Positions 22,074-33,642 of a stretch of DNA of 64,000 nt are shown one piece after another (positions within the stretch are counted from its first letter, which is position 1; each line of letters opens with the position of its first letter). Position numbers and translations under genes: made by a program. This DNA comes from Pseudomonas linyingensis. GTDB taxonomy: Bacteria; Pseudomonadota; Gammaproteobacteria; Pseudomonadales; Pseudomonadaceae. Under the pieces are notes generated by a model. It worked only from the letters and a program-made list of their open reading frames with translations, made no database searches and was not told the DNA's origin. Location of the stretch: NCBI RefSeq assembly GCF_900109175.1, contig NZ_FNZE01000007.1, positions 167,540 through 231,539 of the forward strand, given 5' to 3'.

Positions 22074-22139
22074 ACCGCGTCTGTGCCGGTCCGGGTCGCC
22101 TTTGCCCCGCGGCCGGCGATCCTTGCCGGAGACAAACCG

Positions 22140-23252
22140 ATGAGCTGTGATTTCCTCGCCCTGGCCGTGCCGGGTGTGCAGAAACTGTCCCCCTACGTGC
22201 CGGGCAAGCCGGTCGACGAACTGGCCCGCGAGCTGAACCTCGACCCGGCCGGCATCGTCAAGCTGGCCAGCAACGAGAACCCGCTGGGCCCGTCGCCCAA
22301 GGCGCTGGAGGCGATCCGCGCCGAACTGGCTGACATCACCCGTTACCCGGATGGTAGCGGCTACCGGCTCAAGGCCAAGCTGGCCGAACGCTTCGGCCTC
22401 GATCCTGCGCAGATCACCCTGGGCAACGGCTCCAACGACGTGCTCGACCTGATCGCCCGCGCCTGGCTGGCGCCGGGGCTGAATGCGGTGTTCAGCCAGT
22501 ACGCCTTCGCCGTCTACCCGATTTCCACCCAGGCCACCGGTGCCGAGGGTCGCGCCGTGCCGGCCAGGGACCATGGTCACGACCTGGAGGCCATGCTGGC
22601 GGCGATCGACGCCAATACCCGCGTGGTATTCGTCGCCAACCCCAACAATCCGACCGGCACCTGGTTCGGCCCGGATGCGCTGGAGTCGTTCCTGTCCCGC
22701 GTGCCGGCCAACGTGCTGGTGGTGCTCGACGAAGCCTACATCGAATTCGCCGAAGGCTCCGAACTGCCCAACGGCCTCGAATACCTGGCGCGCTACCCGA
22801 ACCTGATCGTCACCCGCACCCTGTGCAAGGCCTACGGTCTGGCCGGCCTGCGCGTCGGCTATGCCGCCTCCTCGCCGCAGGTGGCCGACGTGCTCAACCG
22901 CGTGCGTCAGCCGTTCAACGTCAACAGCCTGGCTCTGGTCGCCGCCTGCGCCGCGCTGGATGACGCCGAGTACCTGGCCGAAGGCCGCCGGGTCAATGCG
23001 GCCGGCATGGCGCAGTTGGAAGCCGGCCTGCGCGAGCTGGGCCTGAAGTGGATTCCCAGCAAGGGCAACTTCCTCGCCGTCGACTTCGGTACCGACGCCG
23101 CGCCGATCAACCAGGGTCTGCTGGAGCGCGGCGTGATCGTCCGTCCGGTGGCCGGCTACGGCATGCCGACCTTCCTGCGCGTGTCCATCGGCACCGAGGC
23201 GGAAAACGCCCGCTTCCTCGCGGCGCTGACCCAGGTGCTCGGTCGTGGCTGA
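22140..23252 (+). CDS. hisC: Histidinol-phosphate / aromatic aminotransferase
   Basis: This 370-residue fold-I PLP aminotransferase is of the HisC type found inside the aromatic supraoperon of pseudomonads (hisC2/hisHb). There it can serve both histidinol phosphate and aromatic amino acid transamination. Motifs are KLASNENPLGPS, NPNNPTGT, DEAYIEF and the PLP lysine K230 in TRTLCKAYGLAG. The ATG at 22140 gives standard length. The stop overlaps the GTG start of the next gene by 8 bp. Confidence 0.92.
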   Translation: MSCDFLALAVPGVQKLSPYVPGKPVDELARELNLDPAGIVKLASNENPLGPSPKALEAIRAELADITRYPDGSGYRLKAKLAERFGLDPAQITLGNGSNDVLDLIARAWLAPGLNAVFSQYAFAVYPISTQATGAEGRAVPARDHGHDLEAMLAAIDANTRVVFVANPNNPTGTWFGPDALESFLSRVPANVLVVLDEAYIEFAEGSELPNGLEYLARYPNLIVTRTLCKAYGLAGLRVGYAASSPQVADVLNRVRQPFNVNSLALVAACAALDDAEYLAEGRRVNAAGMAQLEAGLRELGLKWIPSKGNFLAVDFGTDAAPINQGLLERGVIVRPVAGYGMPTFLRVSIGTEAENARFLAALTQVLGRG

Positions 23253-25476
23253 ACGCAGGCCTGAGCCGCTGGTCGGCCGCCTGGTGGTGGTCGGTCTCGG
23301 CCTGATCGGCGGCTCCTTCGCCAAGGGCCTGCGCCAGTTGGGCCTGTGCCGCGAGGTGGTGGGCGTCGATCTGGACGCCGAGTCGCGCCGCCTGGCGGTG
23401 CAGCTGGGCGTGGTCGACCGCTGCGAAAGCGAGCTGGCCGCGGCCTGCGTCGGCGCCGAGGTGATCATGCTGGCAGTGCCGATCCTGGCGATGGAGAAGG
23501 TGCTTGCCCAGTTGGCCAGCCTCGAGCTGGGCGATGCGGTGCTCACCGACGCCGGCAGCGCCAAGGGCAACGTGGTGCGCGCCGCGCGCCAGGTGCTCGG
23601 TGCGCGCATCGCCCGCTTCGTACCCGGCCACCCGATCGCCGGCTCCGAGCAGAGCGGCGTGGAGGCGGCCAACGGCGAGCTGTACCGCCGCCACAAGGTG
23701 ATCCTCACCCCGCTGGCCGAGACCGAGCCGGCGGCGCTGGCGCTGATCGACCGCCTGTGGCGGGCGCTGGGTGCCGACGTCGAGCACATGGCCGTCGAGC
23801 ACCACGACGAGGTGCTCGCCGCCACCAGCCACCTGCCGCACCTGCTGGCCTTCGGCCTGGTCGACTCGCTGGCCCACCAGAGCGAGAACCTCGAGATCTT
23901 CCGCTACGCTGCCGGTGGCTTTCGCGATTTCACCCGCATCGCCGGCAGCGATCCGGTGATGTGGCACGACATCTTCCTCGCCAACCGCGAGGCGGTGCTG
24001 CGCATTCTCGACCGCTTCCGCAGCGACCTCGATGGTCTGCGCGAGGCGATCGATCATGGAGACGGGCATCGACTGCTGGGCGTGTTCACCCGCGCCCGCG
24101 TCGCCCGTGAGCATTTCAGCAAAATTCTGGCCCGTCGGGCCTATGTGGACGCCATGCATTCCAACGACCTGATTTTCCTGGCCCAGCCGGGCGGCAGCCT
24201 GAACGGACGGATCCGCGTCCCGGGCGACAAGTCCATCTCCCACCGCTCGATCATGCTCGGCTCGCTGGCCGAGGGTACCACCGAGGTGGAAGGCTTCCTC
24301 GAGGGCGAGGACGCCTTGGCCACCATCCAGGCGTTCCGCGACATGGGCGTGGTCATCGAAGGTCCGCACCACGGCCGCGTCACCGTGCACGGCGTCGGCC
24401 TGCACGGCCTCAAGGCCCCGGCCGGCCCGCTGTACATGGGCAACTCGGGCACTTCGATGCGCCTGCTCTCCGGCCTGCTCGCCGCGCAGCCTTTCGACAC
24501 CGTGCTGACCGGCGACCCTTCGCTGTCCAAGCGGCCGATGAATCGCGTGGCCAAGCCGCTGCGCGAGATGGGCGCGGTGATCGAGACCGGTCCGGAGGGC
24601 CGCCCGCCGCTGTCGATCAAGGGCGGTCAGCGCCTGACCGGCATGCACTACGACATGCCGGTGGCCAGCGCCCAGGTGAAGTCCTGCCTGCTGCTGGCGG
24701 GCCTGTATGCCGAAGGCTCGACCTCGGTGACCGAGCCTGCGCCGACCCGCGACCACACCGAGCGCATGCTGCGCGGCTTCGGCTACCCGGTCGAGGTGCA
24801 GGGTGCCACCGCCAGGGTGGAGAGCGGTCACGCGCTGACCGCCACCCAGATCGAGGTGCCGGCCGACATTTCCTCGGCAGCCTTCTTCCTGGTGGCGGCG
24901 AGCATCGCCGATGGCTCCGAGCTGGTTCTCGAACACGTCGGCATCAACCCGACCCGCACCGGGGTGATCGACATCCTCAAGTTGATGGGCGGCGACATCA
25001 CCCTGGAAAACCAGCGCATCGTCGGCGGCGAGCCGGTGGCCGACCTGCGCGTGCGTTCGGCGAAACTGAAAGGCATCGAGATCCCCGAGGACCTGGTGCC
25101 GCTGGCCATCGACGAGTTCCCGGTACTGTTCGTCGCTGCCGCCTGCGCCGAGGGGCGCACCGTGCTGCGCGGCGCCGAGGAGCTGCGGGTCAAGGAGTCC
25201 GACCGTATCCAGGTGATGGCCGACGGGCTGCAGGCCTGCGGCGTCAAGGCCGAGCCGACCGCCGATGGCATCGTCATCGACGGCGGTCCGATCGGTGGCG
25301 GCGAGGTGTGGGCCCACGGCGATCACCGCATCGCCATGTCGTTCAGCGTCGCCTCGCTGCGCGCCAGCGCGCCGATCCGCATCCACGACTGCGCCAACGT
25401 GGCCACCTCGTTCCCCAACTTCCTCGCCCTCTGCGCCGAGGTCGGCGTGCGCGTGGCCAAGGAGGGCGAGCAATGA
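23245..25476 (+). CDS. tyrA-aroA: Fused prephenate/cyclohexadienyl dehydrogenase - 3-phosphoshikimate 1-carboxyvinyltransferase
   Basis: This is a 743-residue fusion. Residues 1 to about 300 are a TyrA-type dehydrogenase with the nucleotide loop [14 protein letters not shown] and [10 protein letters not shown]. From about 304 to the end it is AroA (EPSP synthase) with [11 protein letters not shown] at about 323-333, [10 protein letters not shown] and [13 protein letters not shown]. It therefore holds both an enzyme before chorismate and one after it on the tyrosine branch. The fusion is known in pseudomonads and is not an assembly error. It starts at GTG 23245 inside hisC; the stop overlaps the cmk ATG. 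Confidence 0.95.
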   Translation: MAERRPEPLVGRLVVVGLGLIGGSFAKGLRQLGLCREVVGVDLDAESRRLAVQLGVVDRCESELAAACVGAEVIMLAVPILAMEKVLAQLASLELGDAVLTDAGSAKGNVVRAARQVLGARIARFVPGHPIAGSEQSGVEAANGELYRRHKVILTPLAETEPAALALIDRLWRALGADVEHMAVEHHDEVLAATSHLPHLLAFGLVDSLAHQSENLEIFRYAAGGFRDFTRIAGSDPVMWHDIFLANREAVLRILDRFRSDLDGLREAIDHGDGHRLLGVFTRARVAREHFSKILARRAYVDAMHSNDLIFLAQPGGSLNGRIRVPGDKSISHRSIMLGSLAEGTTEVEGFLEGEDALATIQAFRDMGVVIEGPHHGRVTVHGVGLHGLKAPAGPLYMGNSGTSMRLLSGLLAAQPFDTVLTGDPSLSKRPMNRVAKPLREMGAVIETGPEGRPPLSIKGGQRLTGMHYDMPVASAQVKSCLLLAGLYAEGSTSVTEPAPTRDHTERMLRGFGYPVEVQGATARVESGHALTATQIEVPADISSAAFFLVAASIADGSELVLEHVGINPTRTGVIDILKLMGGDITLENQRIVGGEPVADLRVRSAKLKGIEIPEDLVPLAIDEFPVLFVAAACAEGRTVLRGAEELRVKESDRIQVMADGLQACGVKAEPTADGIVIDGGPIGGGEVWAHGDHRIAMSFSVASLRASAPIRIHDCANVATSFPNFLALCAEVGVRVAKEGEQ

Positions 25477-26165
25477 CCGCCCTGGCCCCGGTCATCGCCA
25501 TCGACGGGCCGAGCGGTTCGGGCAAGGGCACGGTGTGCAGCCGGCTGGCACGCCAGCTGGGCTGGCACCTGCTCGACTCCGGCGCGCTGTATCGCCTGCT
25601 GGCGCTGGCCGCCGGTCGCCACGGCATCGGCCTGGACAACGAGACGGCCCTGGAAACCCTCGCCGCCAACCTGGACGTGCAGTTCGTCGCCGCCCAGGAA
25701 GGCCTGCACGGCCAGCGCATCCTCCTCGAGGGCGAGGAGGTCGGTGACGAGCTGCGTACCGAGCAGGCCGGCGCCGGCGCCTCGCAGGTCGCCGCGCTGC
25801 CCGGCGTGCGCAGCGCGCTGCTGCAGCGCCAGCGCGATTTCCGCGTTTCGCCCGGTCTGGTGGCCGACGGTCGCGACATGGGCACCGTGGTATTCGCCGA
25901 TGCGCCGCTGAAGATTTTCCTCACCGCCAGCGCCGAGGAACGCGCCCGGCGGCGCTACCTGCAGTTGAAGGACAAGGTAGCTGGTGTTAATCTGTCAAGT
26001 CTGCTGGAAGAGATCCGCGCCCGTGACGAACGCGACACGCAGCGCACAGTGGCTCCGCTGAAGCCGGCGTCAGACGCCATACTGCTGGACTCCACTGAAC
26101 TCTCGATCGAGCAGGTACTGGAACGCATCCTCGCCGAAGTCGCCGCACGCGACCTGGCTGGGTGA
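25473..26165 (+). CDS. cmk: Cytidylate kinase
   Basis: It phosphorylates CMP/dCMP with ATP. The 230-residue protein has the P-loop GPSGSGKGT at residues 12-20, the conserved LDSGALYR and [12 protein letters not shown] segments, and the basic ARRRYLQLK lid. The ATG overlaps the tyrA-aroA stop (ATGA). Pairing with rpsA downstream is nearly universal in gammaproteobacteria. Confidence 0.97.
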   Translation: MTALAPVIAIDGPSGSGKGTVCSRLARQLGWHLLDSGALYRLLALAAGRHGIGLDNETALETLAANLDVQFVAAQEGLHGQRILLEGEEVGDELRTEQAGAGASQVAALPGVRSALLQRQRDFRVSPGLVADGRDMGTVVFADAPLKIFLTASAEERARRRYLQLKDKVAGVNLSSLLEEIRARDERDTQRTVAPLKPASDAILLDSTELSIEQVLERILAEVAARDLAG

Positions 26166-26285
26166 TCCAGATGAGGTGGACGGGAAACCAGTCCCATGCC
26201 GCCCACCTCCATATGACAACGAACCCGTGCCGACTGGGGTGCGGATCGGGCATATTTCCTGTGCCCTTGATCAACAGGTATGAAC
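26166..26285 (+). promoter_or_regulatory. rpsA leader with nested stem-loops
   Basis: In the cmk-rpsA gap GAGGTGG (26173-26179) pairs with CCACCTC (26203-26209). Inside it GGGA (26182-26185) pairs with TCCC (26192-26195). The ribosome-binding AGG (26276-26278) is 7 bp from ATG 26286. S1 is known to repress its own translation in E. coli through a structured leader; a similar role here is inference. Confidence 0.5.
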
Positions 26286-27962
26286 ATGAGCGAAAGCTTC
26301 GCAGAACTCTTTGAAGAAAGCCTTAAATCCCTCGACATGCAGCCGGGTGCCATCATCACCGGCATCGTGGTCGACATCGACGGTGACTGGGTCACCGTGC
26401 ATGCCGGCCTCAAGTCCGAGGGCGTCATCCCGGTCGAGCAGTTCTACAATGAGCAGGGCGAACTGACCATCAAGGTTGGTGACGAAGTTCACGTCGCGCT
26501 GGACGCCGTGGAAGATGGCTTCGGCGAGACCAAGCTGTCCCGCGAGAAGGCCAAGCGCGCCGAGTGCTGGATCGTTCTGGAAGCTGCGTTCGCTGCCGAA
26601 GAAGTGGTCAAGGGCATCATCAACGGCAAGGTCAAGGGCGGCTTCACCGTCGACATCAACGGCATCCGCGCATTCCTGCCGGGTTCGCTGGTTGACGTGC
26701 GTCCGGTACGCGACACCGCGCACCTGGAAAACAAGGAACTCGAGTTCAAGGTCATCAAGCTCGACCAGAAGCGCAACAACGTTGTCGTTTCCCGTCGCAG
26801 CGTGCTGGAAGCCGAGAACAGCGCCGAGCGCGAAGCTCTGCTCGAGTCCCTGCAGGAAGGCCAGCAGGTCAAGGGTATCGTCAAGAACCTCACCGACTAC
26901 GGTGCGTTCGTTGACCTGGGCGGCGTCGATGGTCTGCTGCACATCACCGACATGGCCTGGAAGCGCATCAAGCATCCGTCCGAGATCGTCAACGTTGGCG
27001 ACGAGATCGATGTCAAGGTGCTGAAGTTCGACCGCGAGCGCAACCGCGTCTCCCTGGGTCTGAAGCAGCTGGGCGAAGATCCGTGGGTTGCCATCAAGGC
27101 TCGTTACCCGGAAGGCACCCGCGTTCAGGCGCGCGTCACCAACCTCACCGACTACGGCTGCTTCGCAGAGCTGGAAGAAGGCGTCGAGGGTCTGGTGCAC
27201 GTGTCCGAAATGGACTGGACCAACAAGAACATCCACCCGTCGAAGGTCGTCAACGTCGGCGACGAAGTGGAAGTCATGGTCCTGGACATCGACGAAGAGC
27301 GTCGTCGTATCTCCCTCGGCATCAAGCAGTGCAAGCCGAACCCGTGGGAAGAGTTCTCCGGTCAGTTCAACAAGGGCGACCGCATCTCCGGCACCATCAA
27401 GTCGATCACCGATTTCGGTATCTTCATTGGTCTGGACGGCGGCATCGACGGCCTGGTTCACCTGTCCGACATCTCCTGGAACGAAGCCGGTGAAGAAGCC
27501 GTGCGTCGCTTCAAGAAGGGCGACGAGCTGGACACCGTGATCCTGTCGGTCGATCCGGAGCGCGAGCGCATCTCCCTGGGCATCAAGCAGCTGGAAGACG
27601 ATCCGTTCTCCAACTACGCCGCCCTGAACGAGAAAGGCACCATTGTTCGTGGCACCGTGAAGGAAGTTGACGCCAAGGGCGCCATCATCACTCTGGCCAA
27701 CGAAGTGGAAGGCGTTCTGAAGGCTTCCGAAATCAGCCGTGACCGCGTTGAAGACGCGCGCAACGTGCTGAAGGAAGGCGAAGAAGTCGAAGCCAAGATC
27801 ATCAGCGTGGATCGCAAGAGCCGCGTGATCAGCCTGTCCATCAAATCGAAGGACGTGGCTGAAGAGAAGGAAGCGATGAAGGAACTGCGCAAGCAAGACG
27901 TGAGCGTAGGCCCGACCACCATCGGCGACCTGATCAAGGCACAAATGAGCAACCAGAACTAA
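26286..27962 (+). CDS. rpsA: 30S ribosomal protein S1
   Basis: S1 binds mRNA and helps translation initiation of structured messages. The 558-residue protein carries six S1 (OB-fold) repeats, for example [22 protein letters not shown] and [19 protein letters not shown]. The start at 26286 (MSESFAEL) is preferred over ATG 26280 because only the former has an AGG at proper spacing. Codon choice differs from its neighbours, with more GAA, GTT and CGT, as expected for a highly expressed gene. A strong terminator follows. Confidence 0.97.
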   Translation: MSESFAELFEESLKSLDMQPGAIITGIVVDIDGDWVTVHAGLKSEGVIPVEQFYNEQGELTIKVGDEVHVALDAVEDGFGETKLSREKAKRAECWIVLEAAFAAEEVVKGIINGKVKGGFTVDINGIRAFLPGSLVDVRPVRDTAHLENKELEFKVIKLDQKRNNVVVSRRSVLEAENSAEREALLESLQEGQQVKGIVKNLTDYGAFVDLGGVDGLLHITDMAWKRIKHPSEIVNVGDEIDVKVLKFDRERNRVSLGLKQLGEDPWVAIKARYPEGTRVQARVTNLTDYGCFAELEEGVEGLVHVSEMDWTNKNIHPSKVVNVGDEVEVMVLDIDEERRRISLGIKQCKPNPWEEFSGQFNKGDRISGTIKSITDFGIFIGLDGGIDGLVHLSDISWNEAGEEAVRRFKKGDELDTVILSVDPERERISLGIKQLEDDPFSNYAALNEKGTIVRGTVKEVDAKGAIITLANEVEGVLKASEISRDRVEDARNVLKEGEEVEAKIISVDRKSRVISLSIKSKDVAEEKEAMKELRKQDVSVGPTTIGDLIKAQMSNQN

Positions 27963-27984
27963 GTTCTGACTGTTCATGAAAAAA

Positions 27985-28008
27985 GGGCGACTTCGGTCGC
28001 CCTTTTTT
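27985..28008. terminator. Bidirectional Rho-independent terminator between rpsA and braG
   Basis: GGGCGAC (27985-27991) and GTCGCCC (27996-28002) enclose a TTCG tetraloop. The stem is flanked by six A residues before and six T residues after (28003-28008), so it can end transcription of both convergent genes. Confidence 0.95.
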
Positions 28009-28036
28009 GTGCCTGCGATTTGTGCGCTCGGTGCGA

Positions 28037-28738
28037 TCAGCCGCCCAGGTAGGCCTTGCGCACCTCCGGGTTGGCCAGCAACGCAGCGCCGCTGTCCTGC
28101 AGGACGATCCGGCCGTTCTCCAGCACGTAGCCGCGATCGGCCAGCTTGAGCGCCTGGTTGGCGTTCTGCTCGACCAGGAACACTGTGACGCCGTCCTCGC
28201 GCAGCTGCTCGATGATGGCGAAGATCTGCTGGATGATGATCGGCGCCAGGCCCAGCGACGGCTCGTCGAGCAGCAGCAGGCGTGGCTTGCTCATCAGCGC
28301 GCGGCCGATGGCGAGCATCTGCTGCTCGCCGCCGGACATGGTGCCGGCACGCTGGGCATAGCGTTCCTTGAGGCGGGGGAACAGCTCGAGGACCTTGTCC
28401 AGTTGTTCCTGGTAGTCACCCTTGGCGGTGAAGAAGCCGCCCATGGCCAGGTTCTCCTCCACGGTGAGGCGGGCGAATACCCGCCGTCCCTCCGGGACGA
28501 TGGCGATGCTCTTGCGCATGATGTCGCAGGAGTCCTGGCCGACCAGCTCCTCGCCCTCGTAGCGGATGCTGCCGCTGGCGGCGCGCGGCGAGCCGCACAG
28601 GGTCATCAGCAGGGTGGACTTGCCGGCGCCGTTGCAGCCGATCAGGGTGACAATCTCGCCCTTGCGCACCTCAAGGCTGACCCCGCGCAGCGCCTGGATC
28701 TTGCCGTAGAAGGTGGAGACGTTGTCGAAACTCAGCAT
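28037..28738 (-). CDS. braG: Branched-chain amino-acid ABC transporter ATP-binding protein BraG (LivF type)
   Basis: This is one of the two ATPases of the high-affinity Leu/Ile/Val importer. The 233-residue protein has Walker A GCNGAGKST, signature MSGGEQQML, Walker B LLLLDEPSLGLAP and the LivF-type ending. It is the last gene of braCDEFG, starting 3 bp after the braF stop. Confidence 0.95.
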   Translation of the reverse strand: MLSFDNVSTFYGKIQALRGVSLEVRKGEIVTLIGCNGAGKSTLLMTLCGSPRAASGSIRYEGEELVGQDSCDIMRKSIAIVPEGRRVFARLTVEENLAMGGFFTAKGDYQEQLDKVLELFPRLKERYAQRAGTMSGGEQQMLAIGRALMSKPRLLLLDEPSLGLAPIIIQQIFAIIEQLREDGVTVFLVEQNANQALKLADRGYVLENGRIVLQDSGAALLANPEVRKAYLGG

Positions 28739-28741
28739 GGC

Positions 28742-29509
28742 TCAGGCTTCCCCCAGGTAGGCCTTGATCACGTCCGGGTTGCTGCGGATCTGCTCCGGCG
28801 TGCCGTCCGCCAGGGGGGTACCCTGGTTGATCACGTAGATGTGGTCGGAAATGCTCATCACCAGATGCATGTCGTGCTCGATCAGCAGCACGGTGACGCC
28901 GTGTTCGTCGCGCAGCACGCCGATCATCTGCTTGAGTTCCTCGGTCTCGCGTGGGTTGAGGCCGGCGGCCGGCTCGTCGAGCATCAGCAGCTGCGGGCGG
29001 GTCATCATGCAGCGGGCGATTTCCAGACGACGCTGCTGGCCGTAGGCCAGGGTGCCGGCCGGGCGGTTGGCCACCTCGAGCAGGTCGACGCGATCCAGCC
29101 AGTGGGCGGCGAACTCCATGGCGTCCTGCTCGCTGCGACGAAACGCCGGGGTCTTCAGCAGGCCGCCGAGGAAGTTGGTGTTGAGGTGGCGATGCTGGGC
29201 CACCAGCAGGTTCTCCACCGCGGTCATGTCCTTGAACAGGCGGACGTTCTGGAAGGTGCGCACCACGCCCTTGCGGGCGATCTTGTGCCCGGGCAGGCCA
29301 TGGATCGCCTCGCCCTTGAGGGTGATACTGCCGCCGCTGGGCTGGTAGAAGCCGGTCAGGCAGTTGAACACGGTGGTCTTGCCGGCGCCGTTGGGGCCGA
29401 TCATCGACACCACCTGCTTCGTCTGCACGTCGAGGGATACGCCGTTGACCGCCAGCAGGCCGCCGAAGCGCATGGACAGGTCGCGGACCTCAAGCAGGGG
29501 ACGGCTCAT
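28742..29509 (-). CDS. braF: Branched-chain amino-acid ABC transporter ATP-binding protein BraF (LivG type)
   Basis: This is the second ATPase of the importer, 255 residues. Walker A is GPNGAGKTT, Walker [14 protein letters not shown], and the signature is the LivG-type [13 protein letters not shown]. Its ATG overlaps the braE TGA (ATGA), so the two are translationally coupled. Confidence 0.95.
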   Translation of the reverse strand: MSRPLLEVRDLSMRFGGLLAVNGVSLDVQTKQVVSMIGPNGAGKTTVFNCLTGFYQPSGGSITLKGEAIHGLPGHKIARKGVVRTFQNVRLFKDMTAVENLLVAQHRHLNTNFLGGLLKTPAFRRSEQDAMEFAAHWLDRVDLLEVANRPAGTLAYGQQRRLEIARCMMTRPQLLMLDEPAAGLNPRETEELKQMIGVLRDEHGVTVLLIEHDMHLVMSISDHIYVINQGTPLADGTPEQIRSNPDVIKAYLGEA

Positions 29510-30770
29510 GGTCGCACCTCCAGATGCGGGCGCTGCATCGGCAGCAGGCCTTGCGGGCGCCAGATCATCATCAGCACCATCAGGGCGCCGAACATCAGCA
29601 TGCGGTATTCGTTGAATTCACGGGCCAGCTCCGGCAGAAGGATCATCACCACCGCGGCGAGGATCACGCCGAGCTGCGAGCCCATGCCGCCGAGCACCAC
29701 GATGGCGAGGATGATCGCCGACTCGATGAAGGTGAACGACTCGGGACTGACCAGGCCCTGGCGGGCGGCGAAGAAGCTGCCGGCGAAGCCGGCGAAGCAT
29801 GCGCCCAGGGTGAAGGCCGACAGCTTGATCAGGGTCGGGTTGAGGCCCAGCGCGCGGCAGGCAATCTCGTCCTCACGCAGGGCTTCCCAAGCCCGGCCCA
29901 GCGGCATGCGCATCAGGCGGTTGATCACCAGCAGGGCCAGCAGTACCAGCAGCAGGGCGATCAGGTAGAGGAGGATCACCTTGTGGTTGGAGTTGTAGGC
30001 GATGCCGAGGAACTCGTGGAAGGTCTGCATGCCCTCGGGGGCGCGGCGCTCGAAAGTCAGGCCGAACAGGGTCGGCTTGTCGATGCCGCTGATGCCGTTG
30101 GGCCCGCCGGTCAGCCAGGTCATGTTGCGCAGCAGGATGCGGATGATCTCGCCGAAGCCGAGGGTGACGATCGCCAGGTAATCTCCGCGCAGACGCAGCA
30201 CTGGGAAACCGAGCAGGAAGCCGAACAGCGCGGCCATGGCCCCGGCGATCGGCAGGCAGGTCCAGAAGCCCAGGCCGTAGTAGTGCGAGAGCAGGGCATA
30301 GCTGTAGGCGCCGACCGCATAGAAGCCGACGTAGCCGAGGTCGAGCAGGCCGGCCAGGCCGACCACGATGTTCAGGCCGAGGCCGAGCATCACGTAGATC
30401 AGGATCAAGGTGGCGATGTCCACCGCGCCGCGCGAGCCGAAGAACGGCCAGGCCAGGCCGACGACCACCAGCGCCAGCAGCGCCCAGCGCTGGGTCGAGG
30501 GCAGGGTGAGGAAATTGCCGGCACCGCTGGGCATGGACGGGCGCGGGATGCCGGAGCAGGCACCGGCGATGCGTTCGCGGGTCAGTTGCCAGACGAACAT
30601 GGCCAGTGCGCAGGCGGCGATGACCCACAGGGTGAGCGGGCTGGCTCCGTGTACCTCGACGCGGATGCCCACGGTGGTCAGCTTGAGGCCGAGCACCGGG
30701 TAGGCCACCGCCAGCACCAGCAGGGCGCTGAAGAAGGCGGTCTTGAGGTTCTTGCCAGTCATCGAGCTGC

Positions 30771-30774
<4 letters not shown>
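29506..30774 (-). CDS. braE: Branched-chain amino-acid ABC transporter permease BraE (LivM type)
   Basis: This 422-residue inner-membrane permease has an N-terminal extension of two hydrophobic segments before the LivM core. The core carries [25 protein letters not shown] and the EAA-like region [13 protein letters not shown]. The start at 30774 is fixed by the ATGA overlap with the braD stop. Confidence 0.95.
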
Positions 30775-31694
<920 letters not shown>

Positions 31695-31831
31695 GACGCC
31701 TCTCCTGAGGATCGCTGCGGCGGTGCTGACGGATGCGCGCAAGCCTCGGCCGCTGGCCATGCGTCCGGAGCCTTGCCTACATCAGTTCGTCCGGGCTGGT
31801 CGTCCGGTTGCGCAGGGATCGAATCCTGCAG

Positions 31832-31857
31832 GCGCCGGCGGGATCCGCCGCCGGCGC
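31832..31857 (-). other. Intercistronic hairpin between braC and braD
   Basis: GCGCCGGCGG (31832-31841) and CCGCCGGCGC (31848-31857) make a perfect 10-bp stem with a 6-base loop, about 50 bp after the braC stop. There is no T-tract. The likely role is 3' protection of the braC part of the message, so that the binding protein is made in excess over the permease. Confidence 0.6.
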
Positions 31858-31904
31858 TGCGGGGTCATGTCGCGGTCGGGCAGGTACCCGGCCGGACGCT
31901 TGGG

Positions 31905-33026
31905 TTACTTGGCCTCGGTCTTGCTGCCGTCGGCGTGCCACTCGTAGACCACGAAGCTGAAGTCCTTCAGGTCGCCCTTATCGTCGAAGGCCAGCGTCCC
32001 GGTGGGCGTCTCGAAGCTGTTGCTGCGCAGGGCTTCGGCGACCTTCACCGGGTCGGTGCTGTCGATCTTGTCGATGCTTTCGGCGATCACCTGCACGGCG
32101 GCATAGGACGGGAACACGAAGGGGCCGGACGGGTCCTGCTTCTTGGCCTTGAACGCCTCGACCAGCGCCTGGTTCTTCGGATCCTGGTCGAAGGACTTCG
32201 GCAGGGTCACCAGCATGCCTTCGGAGGCCGGGCCGGCGAGGGCGGAGATCTCCGAGTTGCCCACGCCTTCCGGTCCCATGAAGCGGACCTTGAGGCCCTT
32301 CTCGGCGCTCTGGCGCATCAGCAGGGCGAGTTCCGGGTGGTAGCCGCCGTAGTAGACGAAGTCGACCCCGGACTGCTTGAGCTTGGCGATCAGCGAGGAG
32401 AAGTCCTTGTCGCCGCTGTTGATGCCCTCGAACAGGGCGACCTTGATGCCGGCCTGCTCCACGGTCTGCTTGACCGCGGTGGCGATGCCTTCGCCGTATT
32501 GCTGCTTGTCGTGGATCACCGCGATGCTGGCCGGCTTGATGGTCTCGGCGATGAACTTGCCGGCGGTGGGGCCCTGCAGGCTGTCCAGGCCGATGGTGCG
32601 GAAGATCATCTGGTAGCCGCGGGCGGTGATGTCCGGACTGGTGGCGGCCGGGCTGATCATCAGGATGCCTTCGTCCTCGTAGATGTCGGACGCCGGCTGG
32701 GTGGAGCTGGAACAGAGGTGGCCGACGACGAAGGAGATGCCGTCGTTGACGACCTTGTTGGCCACTGCCACGGCCTGCTTGGGATCGCAGGCATCGTCGT
32801 AGTGCACGCCTTCGAGCATCTGGCCGTTGACCCCGCCGGCCTTGTTGATCTGCTCGATGGCCATTTCCGCGCCGACGAACTGCATCTCGCCGTATTGGGC
32901 CACCGCACCGGTTACCGGGCCGGCGATGGCAATCTTGAGGGTGTCCGCCGCCAGGCTGTGGCTGGCGCAGCCGGCCATGGCAATGGCGGCGAACAGCCGG
33001 GAAAGCTTCCCTGTGACTTTGCTCAT
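31905..33026 (-). CDS. braC: Branched-chain amino-acid-binding periplasmic protein
   Basis: This is the solute receptor of the Bra importer, 373 residues. A signal peptide ends at SLA-ADTLKIA (about residues 25-29). The mature part has the Leu/Ile/Val-binding signatures IAGPVTGAVAQYG, YDDACDPKQAVAVANKVV and FVVGHLCSSSTQPASDIYEDEG. A cysteine in the signal (AGCASHS) is not a good lipobox. It is the first gene of the operon, divergent from the DUF2288 gene. Confidence 0.96.
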   Translation of the reverse strand: MSKVTGKLSRLFAAIAMAGCASHSLAADTLKIAIAGPVTGAVAQYGEMQFVGAEMAIEQINKAGGVNGQMLEGVHYDDACDPKQAVAVANKVVNDGISFVVGHLCSSSTQPASDIYEDEGILMISPAATSPDITARGYQMIFRTIGLDSLQGPTAGKFIAETIKPASIAVIHDKQQYGEGIATAVKQTVEQAGIKVALFEGINSGDKDFSSLIAKLKQSGVDFVYYGGYHPELALLMRQSAEKGLKVRFMGPEGVGNSEISALAGPASEGMLVTLPKSFDQDPKNQALVEAFKAKKQDPSGPFVFPSYAAVQVIAESIDKIDSTDPVKVAEALRSNSFETPTGTLAFDDKGDLKDFSFVVYEWHADGSKTEAK

Positions 33027-33192
33027 AAATGCTCCACTGTTGTCTTCGTTGTATGTGGTGCAGACCGGGGCTCAGCCATCAATCTGCAACAAGCTTCTGA
33101 TCACGCCGCTAAGTTGCCGTGTAGCCACGCAAAAAGCCAGTGCCCGGAAGCGTCCCGACAGTTTGCGCTGCACTACAGCCGACTGTGCAGGC

Positions 33193-33220
33193 TTGTCTCC
33201 ACATGGCTGAGCGCTATCAT
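33193..33220 (+). promoter_or_regulatory. Predicted sigma-70 promoter of the DUF2288 gene
   Basis: The -35-like TTGTCT (33193-33198) and -10-like TATCAT (33215-33220) are separated by 16 bp, 28 bp before the start codon. The call rests on sequence match only. Confidence 0.45.
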
Positions 33221-33247
33221 GGCGTCCCCGACTGAAGGTGAGCTTCC

Positions 33248-33571
33248 ATGTCTGCCCCTAATTCTGAACCTAGCACCCTCTATGCCAAGCTGCTTGGCGA
33301 AACCGCCACGATTACCTGGCAGGAGCTGCAGCGCTTCTTCGCCGGCGGCAACGTCCTGCGGGTGGCCGGCGAGCTGGATCTGGTGGCGGTGGCCGAAGCG
33401 CTGGCCGAGGATGACGGGGCGAAGGTCAGCGTCTGGCTGACTGCGGGCAGCCTACGCAAGATGGCGGTGGCGGATGCCGAGGATTACCAGGCGCGCGATC
33501 CGCAGCTGTGGGCGGTGGTGGTGGCGCCCTGGGTGCTGGTGCAGGAGCGCGTGGCGCCGTCCTTGCACTGA
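33248..33571 (+). CDS. DUF2288 family protein
   Basis: This is a 107-residue acidic, soluble protein of unknown function. It matches the small DUF2288 family (YAKLLGETATITWQELQRFFAGG, then VAEALAEDDGAKV). It has no signal peptide or membrane segment. It is divergent from braC with its own promoter-like sequence. Confidence 0.7.
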   Translation: MSAPNSEPSTLYAKLLGETATITWQELQRFFAGGNVLRVAGELDLVAVAEALAEDDGAKVSVWLTAGSLRKMAVADAEDYQARDPQLWAVVVAPWVLVQERVAPSLH

Positions 33572-33642
33572 TCCGGTGCCGGCGGGCTGGGCATGAAAGT
33601 CGGACTAGACTGACTGCAGTTTCCAATAGGAGGAATGCAATC

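Noticed and set aside
20931..23825. A 964-codon open frame antisense to pheA, hisC and tyrA
   Set aside because: Antisense shadow of known enzymes, with no family resemblance.
23107..25473. A 788-codon open frame antisense to tyrA-aroA
   Set aside because: Composition is the usual antisense pattern; it has no start context or domain.
26280..26282. ATG 26280 as the rpsA start
   Set aside because: The only AGG is one base away, too close; ATG 26286 has proper 7-bp spacing.
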